A stretch of DNA of 10,460 bases from Candidatus Stahliibacteriota bacterium. GTDB lineage: Bacteria > Hydrothermota > Tepidihabitantia > SM23-42. A program made the translations under genes and the position numbers. The stretch covers positions 1 through 10,460 of the forward strand of contig JAUWLY010000068.1 in assembly GCA_030613445.1 (NCBI GenBank), given 5' to 3'. This document shows positions 1 through 6,090 of this stretch, one piece after another. The notes below the pieces were generated by a model. It saw only the letters and a list, made by a program, of their open reading frames with translations. It was not told the DNA's origin and made no database searches. The number at the start of each line of letters is the position of its first letter. Position 1 is the first letter of the stretch.

Positions 1-251
1 ACTAAAAAAGATAGAATCTTATCGTAATCTGCGATTGAACGGGTTATATCAGATACGATGATAACCAAGTCTCGCGGTTTGTTTTTCTGCAATAGTTCAT
101 TCAAACGAGGTTTTCCTATGGGGTTTAGGATGCTTTGCTCAAGGATTTCTTTTAAAGGTTTTACGTCGTGTCTTGAGCACTCCAATATCCCCAACATATT
201 ATGCTTTGACACCTCGTAATAAACAGTTTTTCCGCCAAAACCGAGCTCCAT
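1..251 (-). CDS. LarA-like (DUF2088) protein, N-terminal part, runs off the window
   Basis: Reading the minus strand from the ATG at 251-249 gives 83 complete codons with no stop up to the window edge. The translation begins MELGFGGKTVYYEV and has a central IGKPRLNELL stretch followed by LVIIVSDITRS at residues 62-72. The order 'short beta start, (I/G)G.P.L..L, then a hydrophobic strand ending SD.TR' is the N-terminal signature of the LarA/DUF2088 family, whose characterised member is lactate racemase with a covalently bound nickel-pincer nucleotide. In LarA the Arg of SD.TR lies at the active site; here it is R71. The usual Pro after this Arg is Ser (S72). The catalytic His/Lys residues lie further on and are not in the window, so lactate racemase activity itself cannot be claimed; many family members act on other 2-hydroxyacids. 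It is divergent from serS with its own promoter and no Shine-Dalgarno sequence. Confidence 0.8.
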   Translation of the reverse strand, partial: MELGFGGKTVYYEVSKHNMLGILECSRHDVKPLKEILEQSILNPIGKPRLNELLQKNKPRDLVIIVSDITRSIADYDKILSFL

Positions 252-255
252 AGTC

Positions 256-283
256 TATTTTATCTAAATATGGGTAAGTGTCA
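256..283 (-). promoter_or_regulatory. Sigma-70-type promoter of the larA-like gene, leaderless
   Basis: On the minus strand TTGACA is followed by 16 bases, TAAAAT, five bases (AGACT) and the ATG at 251. The usual transcription start about 7 bases after the -10 box would fall at the start codon, so the mRNA should have no leader. No Shine-Dalgarno sequence is present between the -10 box and the ATG. Confidence 0.72.
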
Positions 284-294
284 ACCTCATCTCG

Positions 295-322
295 TTGACT
301 TACAGAAAATATAGAGTATAAT
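295..322 (+). promoter_or_regulatory. Sigma-70-type promoter of serS, leaderless
   Basis: TTGACT (295-300), a 16-base spacer and a perfect TATAAT (317-322) end six bases before the serS ATG at 329. The expected transcription start coincides with the start codon. This promoter is divergent from the larA promoter, and the two -35 boxes are about 11 bases apart. Confidence 0.8.
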
Positions 323-328
323 ATCGAG

Positions 329-1597
329 ATGATTGACCTAAAACTGCTCAAAGATAACCCTGGTATTATCCGACAGGCTTTATTAGACCGCCACGAGAAC
401 ATCGACCTCGATAAAATGATCGAACTCGACAAGCAAAGGCGTTCTTTACTAACTGAAATCCAAGAATTGAAACATCAGCGTAATGCTCTATCGGAAAAAG
501 TGGGCAAACTCAAACGTGAAGGAAAAGAACCACAGGCGCTGATGAAACAAGCAAAAGACCTGGTTGAGAGCGTGAAAGAACTGGATAAAAGACAAAAAGA
601 AGTCGACGATAAATTCTTTGAGGCGATCAAATGGATACCAAATATACCTCATGGATCAGTACCGGTTGGACAAGGCAGTGATGATAACAGGTTTATCCGC
701 GGGCTTAAAAAACCCCCTGATTTTGACTTTGATGTACTTACGCATTGGGAGATCGCGGAAGCTCTCGATATCCTCGATTTTAAAAGAGCAGCTAAGGTTT
801 CTGGCTCACGTTTTATTCTCTATAAAGGTATCGGTGCGAAATTAGAAAGGGCACTGATCAACTTTTTCCTCGATTTACATACTGTCCAGCACGGTTATAC
901 TGAAATAATGCCGCCGGTTTTGAATCCGACCAACTGCTTATACGGCACTGGTCAGCTACCAAAACTGGAAAGCGATATGTATAAGTGTCGTGACGACGGG
1001 TTTTACCTCTGTCCAACCGCGGAAGTACCGCTGACCAATATGCACCGCGATGAGATAATACCAGAAAAACAATTACCCCTGTATTATGCTGCATATACAC
1101 CATGTTTCCGGCGCGAAGCAGGTTCCTATGGCAAGGATGTACGGGGCATCAAAAGGGTCCATCAATTCAATAAGGTTGAGCTTGTAAAATACACTGTCCC
1201 TGCAAATGGTTATGAGGAATTCGAGAAACTCCTGAGCGATGCAGAGCGAGCGGTTAAACTACTCGGTCTTCCCTATCGCATCATGCTATTGTGCACCGGT
1301 GATATGACCTTTGCCGCAGCCAAGACATACGATATCGAAATATATGCCGCCGGGATGAAAGAATGGCTTGAAGTATCTTCTGTGAGTATCTATGATCAGT
1401 ATCAAGCACGTCGGGCAAATATTCGTTATCGCAGCACAAAAGGCAAAGTTGACTATGTCTGTACGATGAATGGTTCTGGTTTGGCAACACCAAGGGTTTA
1501 CATTGCTCTGCTGGAGAATAATCAAACAAAAGACGGCCGCATAAGCATCCCACAAGTACTGCAGTCTTATATGGATGGTAAGGAGTATATTGAATGA
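329..1597 (+). CDS. serS: Seryl-tRNA synthetase
   Basis: A 422-residue class II aminoacyl-tRNA synthetase that charges tRNA-Ser with serine in the cytoplasm. The N-terminal third (about residues 1-110) starts MIDLKLLKDNPG and forms the charged antiparallel coiled-coil arm, rich in Lys/Glu heptads at 30-95, that grips the long variable arm of tRNA-Ser. The catalytic domain carries the serine-binding TAEVPLTN at 230-237, motif 2 as FRREAGSYGKDVRG at 260-273 followed by HQFNKVELV, the EVSSVS...QARRANIRYR segment at 348-368, and motif 3 as GSGLATPR at 382-389 followed by the LLENNQ stretch. Length is normal for the bacterial enzyme and nothing essential is missing. It is first in an operon: its TGA overlaps the ATG of the next gene. 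There is no usable Shine-Dalgarno sequence, in keeping with a leaderless start. Confidence 0.97.
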   Translation: MIDLKLLKDNPGIIRQALLDRHENIDLDKMIELDKQRRSLLTEIQELKHQRNALSEKVGKLKREGKEPQALMKQAKDLVESVKELDKRQKEVDDKFFEAIKWIPNIPHGSVPVGQGSDDNRFIRGLKKPPDFDFDVLTHWEIAEALDILDFKRAAKVSGSRFILYKGIGAKLERALINFFLDLHTVQHGYTEIMPPVLNPTNCLYGTGQLPKLESDMYKCRDDGFYLCPTAEVPLTNMHRDEIIPEKQLPLYYAAYTPCFRREAGSYGKDVRGIKRVHQFNKVELVKYTVPANGYEEFEKLLSDAERAVKLLGLPYRIMLLCTGDMTFAAAKTYDIEIYAAGMKEWLEVSSVSIYDQYQARRANIRYRSTKGKVDYVCTMNGSGLATPRVYIALLENNQTKDGRISIPQVLQSYMDGKEYIE

Positions 1598-2157
1598 GAA
1601 AAGAACAGATTGTTAAAGCGATAATAAAAACCGGTGCTATCCTCTATAACAAGGACTTAATTTACGCAACAAACGGCAATATAAGCGTGCGCAATGGTAA
1701 GGAAATTTATATAACAGCAACTGGTCTATGCAAACTTGACCTGAAACCGAAGGATATTCTAAACGTCAGTGCGAGCGGTAAAGTCGCCAAGGGTGCACCG
1801 TCTATTGAACTAAATATGCATCTCGGCATATACAAGAACAGAAAAGACATCAACGCGGTCATCCTTGCCCATCCTTTCTTCACGAATTTAATCGGCATCC
1901 AGCCAGGAGCCCTTAACCTCAGTGCCTTGCCAGACATGGAAAAACATCTAAAAGATGTTGATTTCATCCGCAGTGTCAAACCCGGGTCTGTAGAATTAGC
2001 CAAGGCAGTAACCGAAGCTATAAAGAAAACCGATATTATCGTTATCCATCGCTACGGCGCAGTTACTGTTGGCCATGACTTACCGGATGCACGATATAAA
2101 CTCGAAAGATTGGAATATCTCGCGAAATTCCTGGTGTATAAACAAATCATATTCTGA
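1594..2157 (+). CDS. Class II aldolase/adducin-family protein with degenerate zinc site
   Basis: This 187-residue protein has the fuculose-phosphate aldolase fold pattern: an N-terminal ATNGNISVR at 25-33 (the usual T.G.N.S.R), ITATG at 40-44, a PSIELNMH block at 69-76 matching the PSSE..MH catalytic glutamate motif (E72), and INAVILAHP at 86-94. Characterised members bind Zn through H.H in the last block and a His just before Gly near the C-terminus. Here the first His is Leu (L91), only H93 remains, and the third is Tyr (Y154 in HRYGAVTVG). Two of the three expected zinc ligands are therefore absent, so classical aldolase or epimerase chemistry is doubtful; H152 could offer an alternative ligand. 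The ATG overlaps the serS stop in ATGA, and AAGGAG at 1580-1585, eight bases upstream, gives a good ribosome site. The fold family is fairly certain; the substrate is unknown. Confidence 0.85.
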   Translation: MRKEQIVKAIIKTGAILYNKDLIYATNGNISVRNGKEIYITATGLCKLDLKPKDILNVSASGKVAKGAPSIELNMHLGIYKNRKDINAVILAHPFFTNLIGIQPGALNLSALPDMEKHLKDVDFIRSVKPGSVELAKAVTEAIKKTDIIVIHRYGAVTVGHDLPDARYKLERLEYLAKFLVYKQIIF

Positions 2158-2182
2158 ATTGCTGTTTAATTAATTTGAGCAT

Positions 2183-2503
2183 TTGATAGATTATATTAAT
2201 AATTGGCTGACTCACGTACGTAATAACTACAGTGTCAATCCTCTGATCTTCGGTGCGATCTACTGCACGGGGATCATTCCATTCTGGCTCTCTGTGTACA
2301 AAATAGCTGCTGGTCTTAGGAGAAAAAACTTCAAGCAAGTTAAAATCTTTGCTATAGTATTGGCGATCGTTATAATAGCGCCTTTTACTTATGTTGCTGT
2401 GTGGGGACGTAACCTGCCTTTTTGGTTCTGGATCATCGCTGCAGCTCTTATTGCCTACAGTATATATTCAGTTTTCCGTAAATTAAAAGTTTCAAAACGA
2501 TAA
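2183..2503 (+). CDS. Small membrane protein, three predicted helices, unknown function
   Basis: A 106-residue protein starting at TTG, since no ATG lies nearby and a stop at 2171 limits the upstream reach. After a polar N-terminus come three hydrophobic segments at about residues 20-40, 53-73 and 78-98, ending in a basic tail (FRKLKVSKR). The segments NPLIFGAIYCTGIIPFWLSVY and FTYVAVWGRNLPFWFW resemble a widespread family of small uncharacterised bacterial membrane proteins with an NP.IF..IY...IP.FW pattern and a GR.LP.W pattern; I recognise the pattern but know no function. It follows the aldolase-like gene after a 25-base gap with no clear promoter, so it probably shares the serS transcript. 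The ribosome site is weak (GAG at 2177-2179), so the exact start is uncertain. Confidence 0.72.
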   Translation: MIDYINNWLTHVRNNYSVNPLIFGAIYCTGIIPFWLSVYKIAAGLRRKNFKQVKIFAIVLAIVIIAPFTYVAVWGRNLPFWFWIIAAALIAYSIYSVFRKLKVSKR

Positions 2504-2506
2504 TTA

Positions 2507-2534
2507 TTGACACATAATATTGTTTGCCTAAACT
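2507..2534 (+). promoter_or_regulatory. Promoter-like site after the small membrane gene
   Basis: TTGACA (2507-2512), 16 bases and TAAACT (2529-2534) match the -35, spacer and -10 geometry of the other promoters in this window. The predicted transcription start is near 2541. No plus-strand protein gene follows before 3791, so it would drive a non-coding transcript if it is real. Confidence 0.4.
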
Positions 2535-2555
2535 ATCGTGTAGTTTTTATATTTT
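2530..2555 (+). terminator. Weak hairpin with T-rich tail after the serS operon
   Basis: AAACTA (2530-2535), a 5-base loop and TAGTTT (2541-2546) form a short AT-rich stem followed by TTATATTTT. The arrangement fits a weak intrinsic terminator, but it overlaps the promoter-like -10 box at 2529-2534, so only one reading may be right. Confidence 0.25.
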
Positions 2556-2645
2556 GACTGTGGCGCCCGGTCGCCACAGTACTGGAAGGTGTGCGCGTCT
2601 TCAAGGTGAGGCAGTGGGTCTTGCTCAACCTTTTAAAATTTCTCT
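2541..2645 (+). ncRNA. Possible small structured RNA (unknown family)
   Basis: Behind the promoter-like site at 2507-2534 lies a GC-richer block inside AT-rich flanks. It holds a perfect 9-base-pair hairpin (ACTGTGGCG at 2557-2565, loop 2566-2571, CGCCACAGT at 2572-2580). A second, bulged stem follows (AAGGTGAG at 2603-2610 with CTCAACCTT at 2624-2632), running into TTTTAAAATTT. I see no coding potential and no match to tmRNA, SRP RNA, 6S RNA or a riboswitch I know. It could equally be the terminator region of the serS operon. This is an inference from promoter geometry plus structure. Confidence 0.25.
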
Positions 2646-2742
2646 ATCTTCAGTTTGATTATGAATCAAATTTCATGATCGACAGTACTACAACGCATCT
2701 TTTATCGATAAAAAATCACCGATCAGTTTTAGATATACAATC

Positions 2743-3693
2743 CTACTTTACCAAAATCATCTTATAAGTATCTTCTTTACCCTCGGCTTCGAGTCTCAAA
2801 AAGTAGACGCCATCGGCAATATTATTCCTATCCCAATTAATCGTTTTTACCCCAGCTGGTTGTACCTTATTGATCAACGTAGCAATTAATCTTCCAGTAA
2901 CATCATATGCTTCGAGCAATACTTCACCAGAGATCGACGTTGTATAAGAGATCATGCCCTGTGAAGGATTCACAAAAGCGGCAAAACCAAAGGAAACGAG
3001 TTCATTGTTTACAGGTTTTTCTTGAATACCAGGAGGAGTAGAAATAGCTAATTTAACATAATTGCTTGTATTCTGCAGCGAACCAGTTGAGGCATTATCA
3101 TCCCAGGCATAGGCACGCCTTGGTACTGCTTCAGCAGTACGGAATAGAGCAACATTGGAACCACCATCACCACGCCACCGTATTTCAAGGAGCAGATTAT
3201 CTATATTATTATACGGAAAACTGATCTCCCAATCCATCCATACATTGGCAGAACCGCCAACCAAAAGACTCGGTACGTTCATCACTTCAACCGGCGAGTT
3301 ACCAGCGTAATTAAGGTCAAAGGTAGAACTTAATTGCGTCACTCCTGTAGCGCAGCAGTACACTCGTACACTATCGTATGTTCCTACAGTATTGCTTGAT
3401 GGCATAAATGAAAATGTGACAATGTCACCTGCGGTGTTTATCTCACTCTGTAGAAAGAGAACCTGAAATCTAGCGGCATTATAGCTGGCGCCCCAGAAAG
3501 GAATAACATTACCTATCACTGGTGTGCCAATGATTACTTCAACAGTATCACGGGATGCTGATCGGAAATCAGAAACAGATTGTGGAAAAAGATCTTTATC
3601 AAGTTGATGCGTTGGATCAACATCACCCTCAACTGCGTGAATAAAGCTCACCATACTGAATAATGCTATAAAAAATGACAGTACATGTTTCAT
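2743..3693 (-). CDS. Secreted protein with type IX secretion C-terminal sorting domain
   Basis: A 316-residue protein from the ATG at 3693, chosen because AAGGAGG (3705-3699) sits five bases upstream and the translation begins with a clear signal peptide (MKHVLSFFIALFSMVSFIHA, cleavage likely after A20). Longer in-frame starts would bury this signal. Residues about 50-220 are a Ser/Asn/Val-rich, probably all-beta region that I cannot assign to a family; it has adjacent cysteines at 113-114 (VYCCATG). Residues about 235-316 match the Por/type IX sorting domain: AFVNPSQGMISY, LLEAYDVTGRLI, PAGVKTINWDR and the ending GVYFLRLEAEGK...YKMILVK. In Bacteroidota this domain directs export through the type IX system and is then removed. 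The product is therefore probably cell-surface or extracellular. It is a single-gene unit divergent from a cupin gene. Confidence 0.85.
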   Translation of the reverse strand: MKHVLSFFIALFSMVSFIHAVEGDVDPTHQLDKDLFPQSVSDFRSASRDTVEVIIGTPVIGNVIPFWGASYNAARFQVLFLQSEINTAGDIVTFSFMPSSNTVGTYDSVRVYCCATGVTQLSSTFDLNYAGNSPVEVMNVPSLLVGGSANVWMDWEISFPYNNIDNLLLEIRWRGDGGSNVALFRTAEAVPRRAYAWDDNASTGSLQNTSNYVKLAISTPPGIQEKPVNNELVSFGFAAFVNPSQGMISYTTSISGEVLLEAYDVTGRLIATLINKVQPAGVKTINWDRNNIADGVYFLRLEAEGKEDTYKMILVK

Positions 3694-3711
3694 ACATACC
3701 TCCTTTTCCAT

Positions 3712-3740
3712 ATAATAACCGAATTTCCTGGTACTGTCAA
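3712..3740 (-). promoter_or_regulatory. Promoter of the secreted-protein gene
   Basis: On the minus strand TTGACA (3740-3735), a 17-base spacer and TATTAT (3717-3712) precede a short leader carrying the AAGGAGG ribosome site and the ATG at 3693. Unlike its neighbours, this gene has a leader and a strong Shine-Dalgarno sequence. Confidence 0.65.
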
Positions 3741-3744
3741 GAAT

Positions 3745-3804
3745 ATTGTATCTAAATCGACGTATCTTGACATCAAGCCGTTTTTGAATAGTGTTAGATA
3801 CAAT
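3745..3804. repeat. 11-base perfect inverted repeat in the divergent promoter region
   Basis: ATTGTATCTAA at 3745-3755 recurs as its exact reverse complement TTAGATACAAT at 3794-3804, with 38 bases between. The right arm runs into the cupin start codon and the left arm lies just upstream of the -35 box of the divergent secreted-protein gene. This would suit a pair of operator half-sites or a stem, but no regulator is identified. Confidence 0.5.
3767..3794 (+). promoter_or_regulatory. Probable promoter of the cupin gene
   Basis: A perfect TTGACA (3767-3772) is followed after 16 bases by TAGTGT (3789-3794), a weak -10 that keeps the T, A and final T. Transcription would start near 3801-3803, at the ATG at 3803, which suggests another leaderless mRNA. 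The weak -10 lowers confidence. Confidence 0.45.
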
Positions 3805-4144
3805 GATGATCAAACAGAGTAATGAGGTTCCTGAAGAAACGTCGAGTCTAAAAGGGACCAAAGGTTGTACTCTGCGTTGGCTTATCGCTGAAAAAGATGG
3901 CGCTGAGCACTACGCCATGCGCTTGTTCGAACTCAAGCCAGGTGGATTAATACCTGTACATAGCCATGATGACACTGAACACGAAATATATATCATCGAA
4001 GGCACCGCAACCCTTGATGGTGATGAAAATAAAATCACGGTCAAAAAAGATGATGTTATTTTCGTGAAGCCCGGTGATAAACACAGTTTCATAAATAACT
4101 CAGACAAGCCCTTTAAATTCATTTGCGTCATACCGACTATTTGA
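3803..4144 (+). CDS. Single-domain cupin protein
   Basis: A 113-residue protein if started at the ATG at 3803; a GTG at 3791 would add four residues but overlaps the likely -10 box, and the ATG at 3806 is equally possible. Cupin motif 1 is visible as PGGLIPVHSHDDTEHEIYIIEG, with two His and the following Glu and His in metal-ligand positions. Motif 2 is KKDDVIFVKPGDKHSFINN, supplying the last metal His and the conserved Asn. The remaining sequence is beta-strand rich, as expected of a small RmlC-like barrel that binds one divalent metal. Length is typical of stand-alone cupin_2 proteins, which include isomerases, dioxygenase-like enzymes and small-molecule sensors; the substrate cannot be read from sequence. 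There is no Shine-Dalgarno sequence. It is divergent from the secreted-protein gene and about 125 bases upstream of the MFS gene, which has its own promoter. Confidence 0.88.
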   Translation: MMIKQSNEVPEETSSLKGTKGCTLRWLIAEKDGAEHYAMRLFELKPGGLIPVHSHDDTEHEIYIIEGTATLDGDENKITVKKDDVIFVKPGDKHSFINNSDKPFKFICVIPTI

Positions 4145-4150
4145 AGAACA

Positions 4151-4230
4151 CCGGATTATCAGAATATCAGGGCACCAGGTAATATACAATCTGATCTCCT
4201 GTTATCCTGATCACCTGATTCCCTAATTCC
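4151..4230. repeat. Short interspersed ATCAGG/CCTGAT repeats between cupin and MFS genes
   Basis: The spacer contains repeated short words in both orientations: TTATCAG, ATATCAGGG and CACCAGG on the left, then CTGATCTCCTG, TATCCTGATCACCTGATT and CCCTAATTCCCC on the right. The halves are loosely inverted around about 4185. No gene or clear terminator is seen here. It looks like a degenerate intergenic repeat. Confidence 0.4.
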
Positions 4231-4236
4231 CCGTCA

Positions 4237-4264
4237 TTGACTTTATTACGCAATTGACTAGACT
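4237..4264 (+). promoter_or_regulatory. Promoter of the MFS gene, leaderless
   Basis: TTGACT (4237-4242), 16 bases, TAGACT (4259-4264) and five bases lead to the GTG at 4270, the same geometry as the larA and CBS promoters. A second TTGACT (4254-4259) and a TATACT (4264-4269) overlap it but do not combine at normal spacing. Confidence 0.6.
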
Positions 4265-4269
4265 ATACT

Positions 4270-5520
4270 GTGTTTAGTCTCCTGAAAAAGCGGGGCATTA
4301 CTTTCTTGGGTCTATCCAACACTATCTCACAACTGGGTGACCGTCTTACGCATATGGTGATCATTACCCTGATCGGTGTTATGTCACCTGGTCGAATTTC
4401 CGCATTCAGTGAATTTTCCGTTGCTTTCACCCTCCCGATAATCATTCTCGCTCCATTTGCCGGGGTCTTCATCGACCACTATAATAAGCAGACGATCATG
4501 CTCCGATGCCATCTCATTCAAGCCCTGTTGATCTTTCTGACCCCAACGCTGGTCATGTTAACTCACAGCACCCTACCTATCTGGATATTGGTTGTCCTTT
4601 TTTTCTCGCTTGACCTCTTCAATAATACGTCACGGAATGCACTTCTACCGGATCTCGTTGAATATGACGAATTGGTCCAGGCGAATTCGCTCATCATTAC
4701 GCTGGCGCGGCTCGCGACTTTTATCGGTATGGTCGGTGGCGGCTATCTCGTCCATCTGGTCGGTTGGCGGATCGGTTTTTATATCGATGCCTCAACTCAT
4801 TTTATCGCTGGTATTCTGGTGCTCGGCATGGGTGCCCGAATCCTCTTTGAACCCGCAAAGAAGTTTGAATTCTCTCTTTCCGGGGAGCTCAAGAAATCTC
4901 TTAACCGCTTCCTCCTGGATTTGAAAGAACTCGGTATTCTTCTTATCAAAGATCGCACTGTTGTCTTTGTCATGTTGTCGGTCTTCATATTACCTTTTGT
5001 CGCTGCTGTATCATATACCGTACTCATCTATTTGGTTCAACAAGAATTCGGCATGGGGACGATGGGTGTTGGTTGGCTTGGTGGTATTGCCGGTGTGGGT
5101 ATGCTTATCGGCGGCCTGCTCATGGGCTTTCTTGGGAAAAGTGTCAATCGGGGGAAGATGATTATCTGCAGTATGGCAGTACTTGCGGTATTTTTTCTGA
5201 TAGGATCGGTTCTTGTAAACGTTATTTTCCTCTATATTGTCTCACTAATTGCCGGCATAGTCTTTTCTATTATTGGGATATCACAGGATACGATCCTACA
5301 AGAAGATGTGCTTGCAGAAATACGGGGTCGGATTTTCGCCACCAAGGAATTTATCATCAATGTGACCTTTATACTCTGCGCTGTATTCATCGGTATCATC
5401 TCGAATAATCTGAAACCACCTACTATTATTTTTGGTATCGGTGTATTTCTCTGCCTGGTGACCGGCCTTGCCGTGCTCATATATCTCTCAATACCTGCCG
5501 ATACCAGAACCAAACTTTGA
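4270..5520 (+). CDS. Major facilitator superfamily exporter-like protein
   Basis: A 416-residue integral membrane protein with about 12 hydrophobic segments spread over its whole length and a central polar stretch at roughly 190-215, typical of the two-bundle MFS fold. Residues 11-24 (TFLGLSNTISQLGD) match the usual first helix. GVFIDHYNKQTIM at 65-77 is a motif-A-like loop between helices 2 and 3, with the Gly, Asp and basic residue. NNTSRNALLPDLVEYDEL.QANSL at 118-141 is typical of the MFS_3 / macrolide-efflux and enterobactin-exporter branch. Export of a small molecule, driven by protons, is the likely role; the substrate is unknown. The start is GTG at 4270, directly after the -10 box and with no Shine-Dalgarno sequence. 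nikR follows 113 bases later with its own promoter, so co-regulation is not indicated. Confidence 0.88.
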   Translation: MFSLLKKRGITFLGLSNTISQLGDRLTHMVIITLIGVMSPGRISAFSEFSVAFTLPIIILAPFAGVFIDHYNKQTIMLRCHLIQALLIFLTPTLVMLTHSTLPIWILVVLFFSLDLFNNTSRNALLPDLVEYDELVQANSLIITLARLATFIGMVGGGYLVHLVGWRIGFYIDASTHFIAGILVLGMGARILFEPAKKFEFSLSGELKKSLNRFLLDLKELGILLIKDRTVVFVMLSVFILPFVAAVSYTVLIYLVQQEFGMGTMGVGWLGGIAGVGMLIGGLLMGFLGKSVNRGKMIICSMAVLAVFFLIGSVLVNVIFLYIVSLIAGIVFSIIGISQDTILQEDVLAEIRGRIFATKEFIINVTFILCAVFIGIISNNLKPPTIIFGIGVFLCLVTGLAVLIYLSIPADTRTKL

Positions 5521-5585
5521 ACTATCGGGGTCAAATCCCTTCGATTCCTCAGGATTGCAGCTTGACTATTGACAATTATCGCCTG

Positions 5586-5613
5586 TTGACGCAGTTCTTT
5601 TCCCAGATATAAT
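5586..5613 (+). promoter_or_regulatory. Promoter of nikR
   Basis: TTGACG (5586-5591), a 16-base spacer and a perfect TATAAT (5608-5613) precede a short leader. An AAAGGAG ribosome site at 5623-5629 lies four bases before the ATG at 5634. No clear GTATGA/TCATAC-type NikR operator is visible around it. Confidence 0.75.
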
Positions 5614-5633
5614 TCACTGAGCAAAGGAGTATC

Positions 5634-6053
5634 ATGTCAAATGCAATAAGGTTCGGTGTTTCAATGGATCAATCTCTATTAAAGAATTTTGATGAACTCA
5701 TCGCAAAAATAGGTTATACCAATCGCTCTGAAGCAATCCGTGACCTCATCAGGGAACGTCTTATCCAACAGGAATGGCAAGCAAGTGATCAAGAAACAGT
5801 TGGCACGATCACGCTTGTTTATGATCACGAAATACACGAATTGACTGAGACTCTAACTGCTTTGCAGCATAAGTATCACAAGCAGATTGTCTCAACTATG
5901 CACATTCATCTTGATGAACACAATTGTTTGGAAGTACTTATTGTTAGAGGTAAGGGAAATGTGATTAAGAAAATCGCCGATAAATTACAGAGCACAAAAG
6001 GCGTAAAGCACGGTAAACTCATTACCACCACAACCGGACAAAAAGTCCGTTAG
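5634..6053 (+). CDS. nikR: Nickel-responsive transcriptional regulator NikR
   Basis: A 139-residue protein of normal NikR length. Residues 1-48 form the ribbon-helix-helix DNA-binding domain: the beta strand IRFGVSMDQ, then helices around LLKNFDELIAKIGYTNRSEAIRDLIRERL. Residues about 56-139 form the C-terminal ACT-like nickel-binding and tetramer domain. All four high-affinity square-planar nickel ligands are present with E. coli spacing: H79 (QHKYH), H90 and H92 (STMHIHLD) and C98 (NCLE), equivalent to H76, H87, H89 and C95. Known NikR proteins bind palindromic operators when nickel-loaded and repress nickel uptake or control nickel enzymes. Its own promoter and a strong Shine-Dalgarno sequence suggest a single-gene unit. 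A LarA-family gene, a nickel-pincer cofactor family, lies on the same stretch of chromosome, but no operator is visible linking them. Confidence 0.95.
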   Translation: MSNAIRFGVSMDQSLLKNFDELIAKIGYTNRSEAIRDLIRERLIQQEWQASDQETVGTITLVYDHEIHELTETLTALQHKYHKQIVSTMHIHLDEHNCLEVLIVRGKGNVIKKIADKLQSTKGVKHGKLITTTTGQKVR

Positions 6054-6090
6054 GAGAGCTCTGAAGAAGTATTCATCGCTCTCTCGATTA

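Noticed and set aside
858..1555. Minus-strand open frames of 81-90 codons inside serS
   Set aside because: They are fully inside a strongly conserved gene and their translations are low in recognisable domain character.
2557..2580. 9-pair hairpin read as a classic intrinsic terminator
   Set aside because: No T-run follows the stem on the plus strand, and on the minus strand the following bases are mostly A.
3694..3861. Longer N-terminus for the secreted protein, up to 56 extra residues
   Set aside because: It would translate through the promoter region and bury a clean signal peptide; AAGGAGG sits at the correct distance from the ATG at 3693.
5232..5624. Minus-strand open frame of 130 codons over the MFS gene end and nikR promoter
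   Set aside because: It is antisense to transmembrane coding sequence, lacks a promoter or ribosome site, and has no recognisable motif.
5540..5633. NikR self-operator near its own promoter
   Set aside because: I searched for GTATGA/TCATAC-like half-sites at about 16-base spacing and found none convincing.
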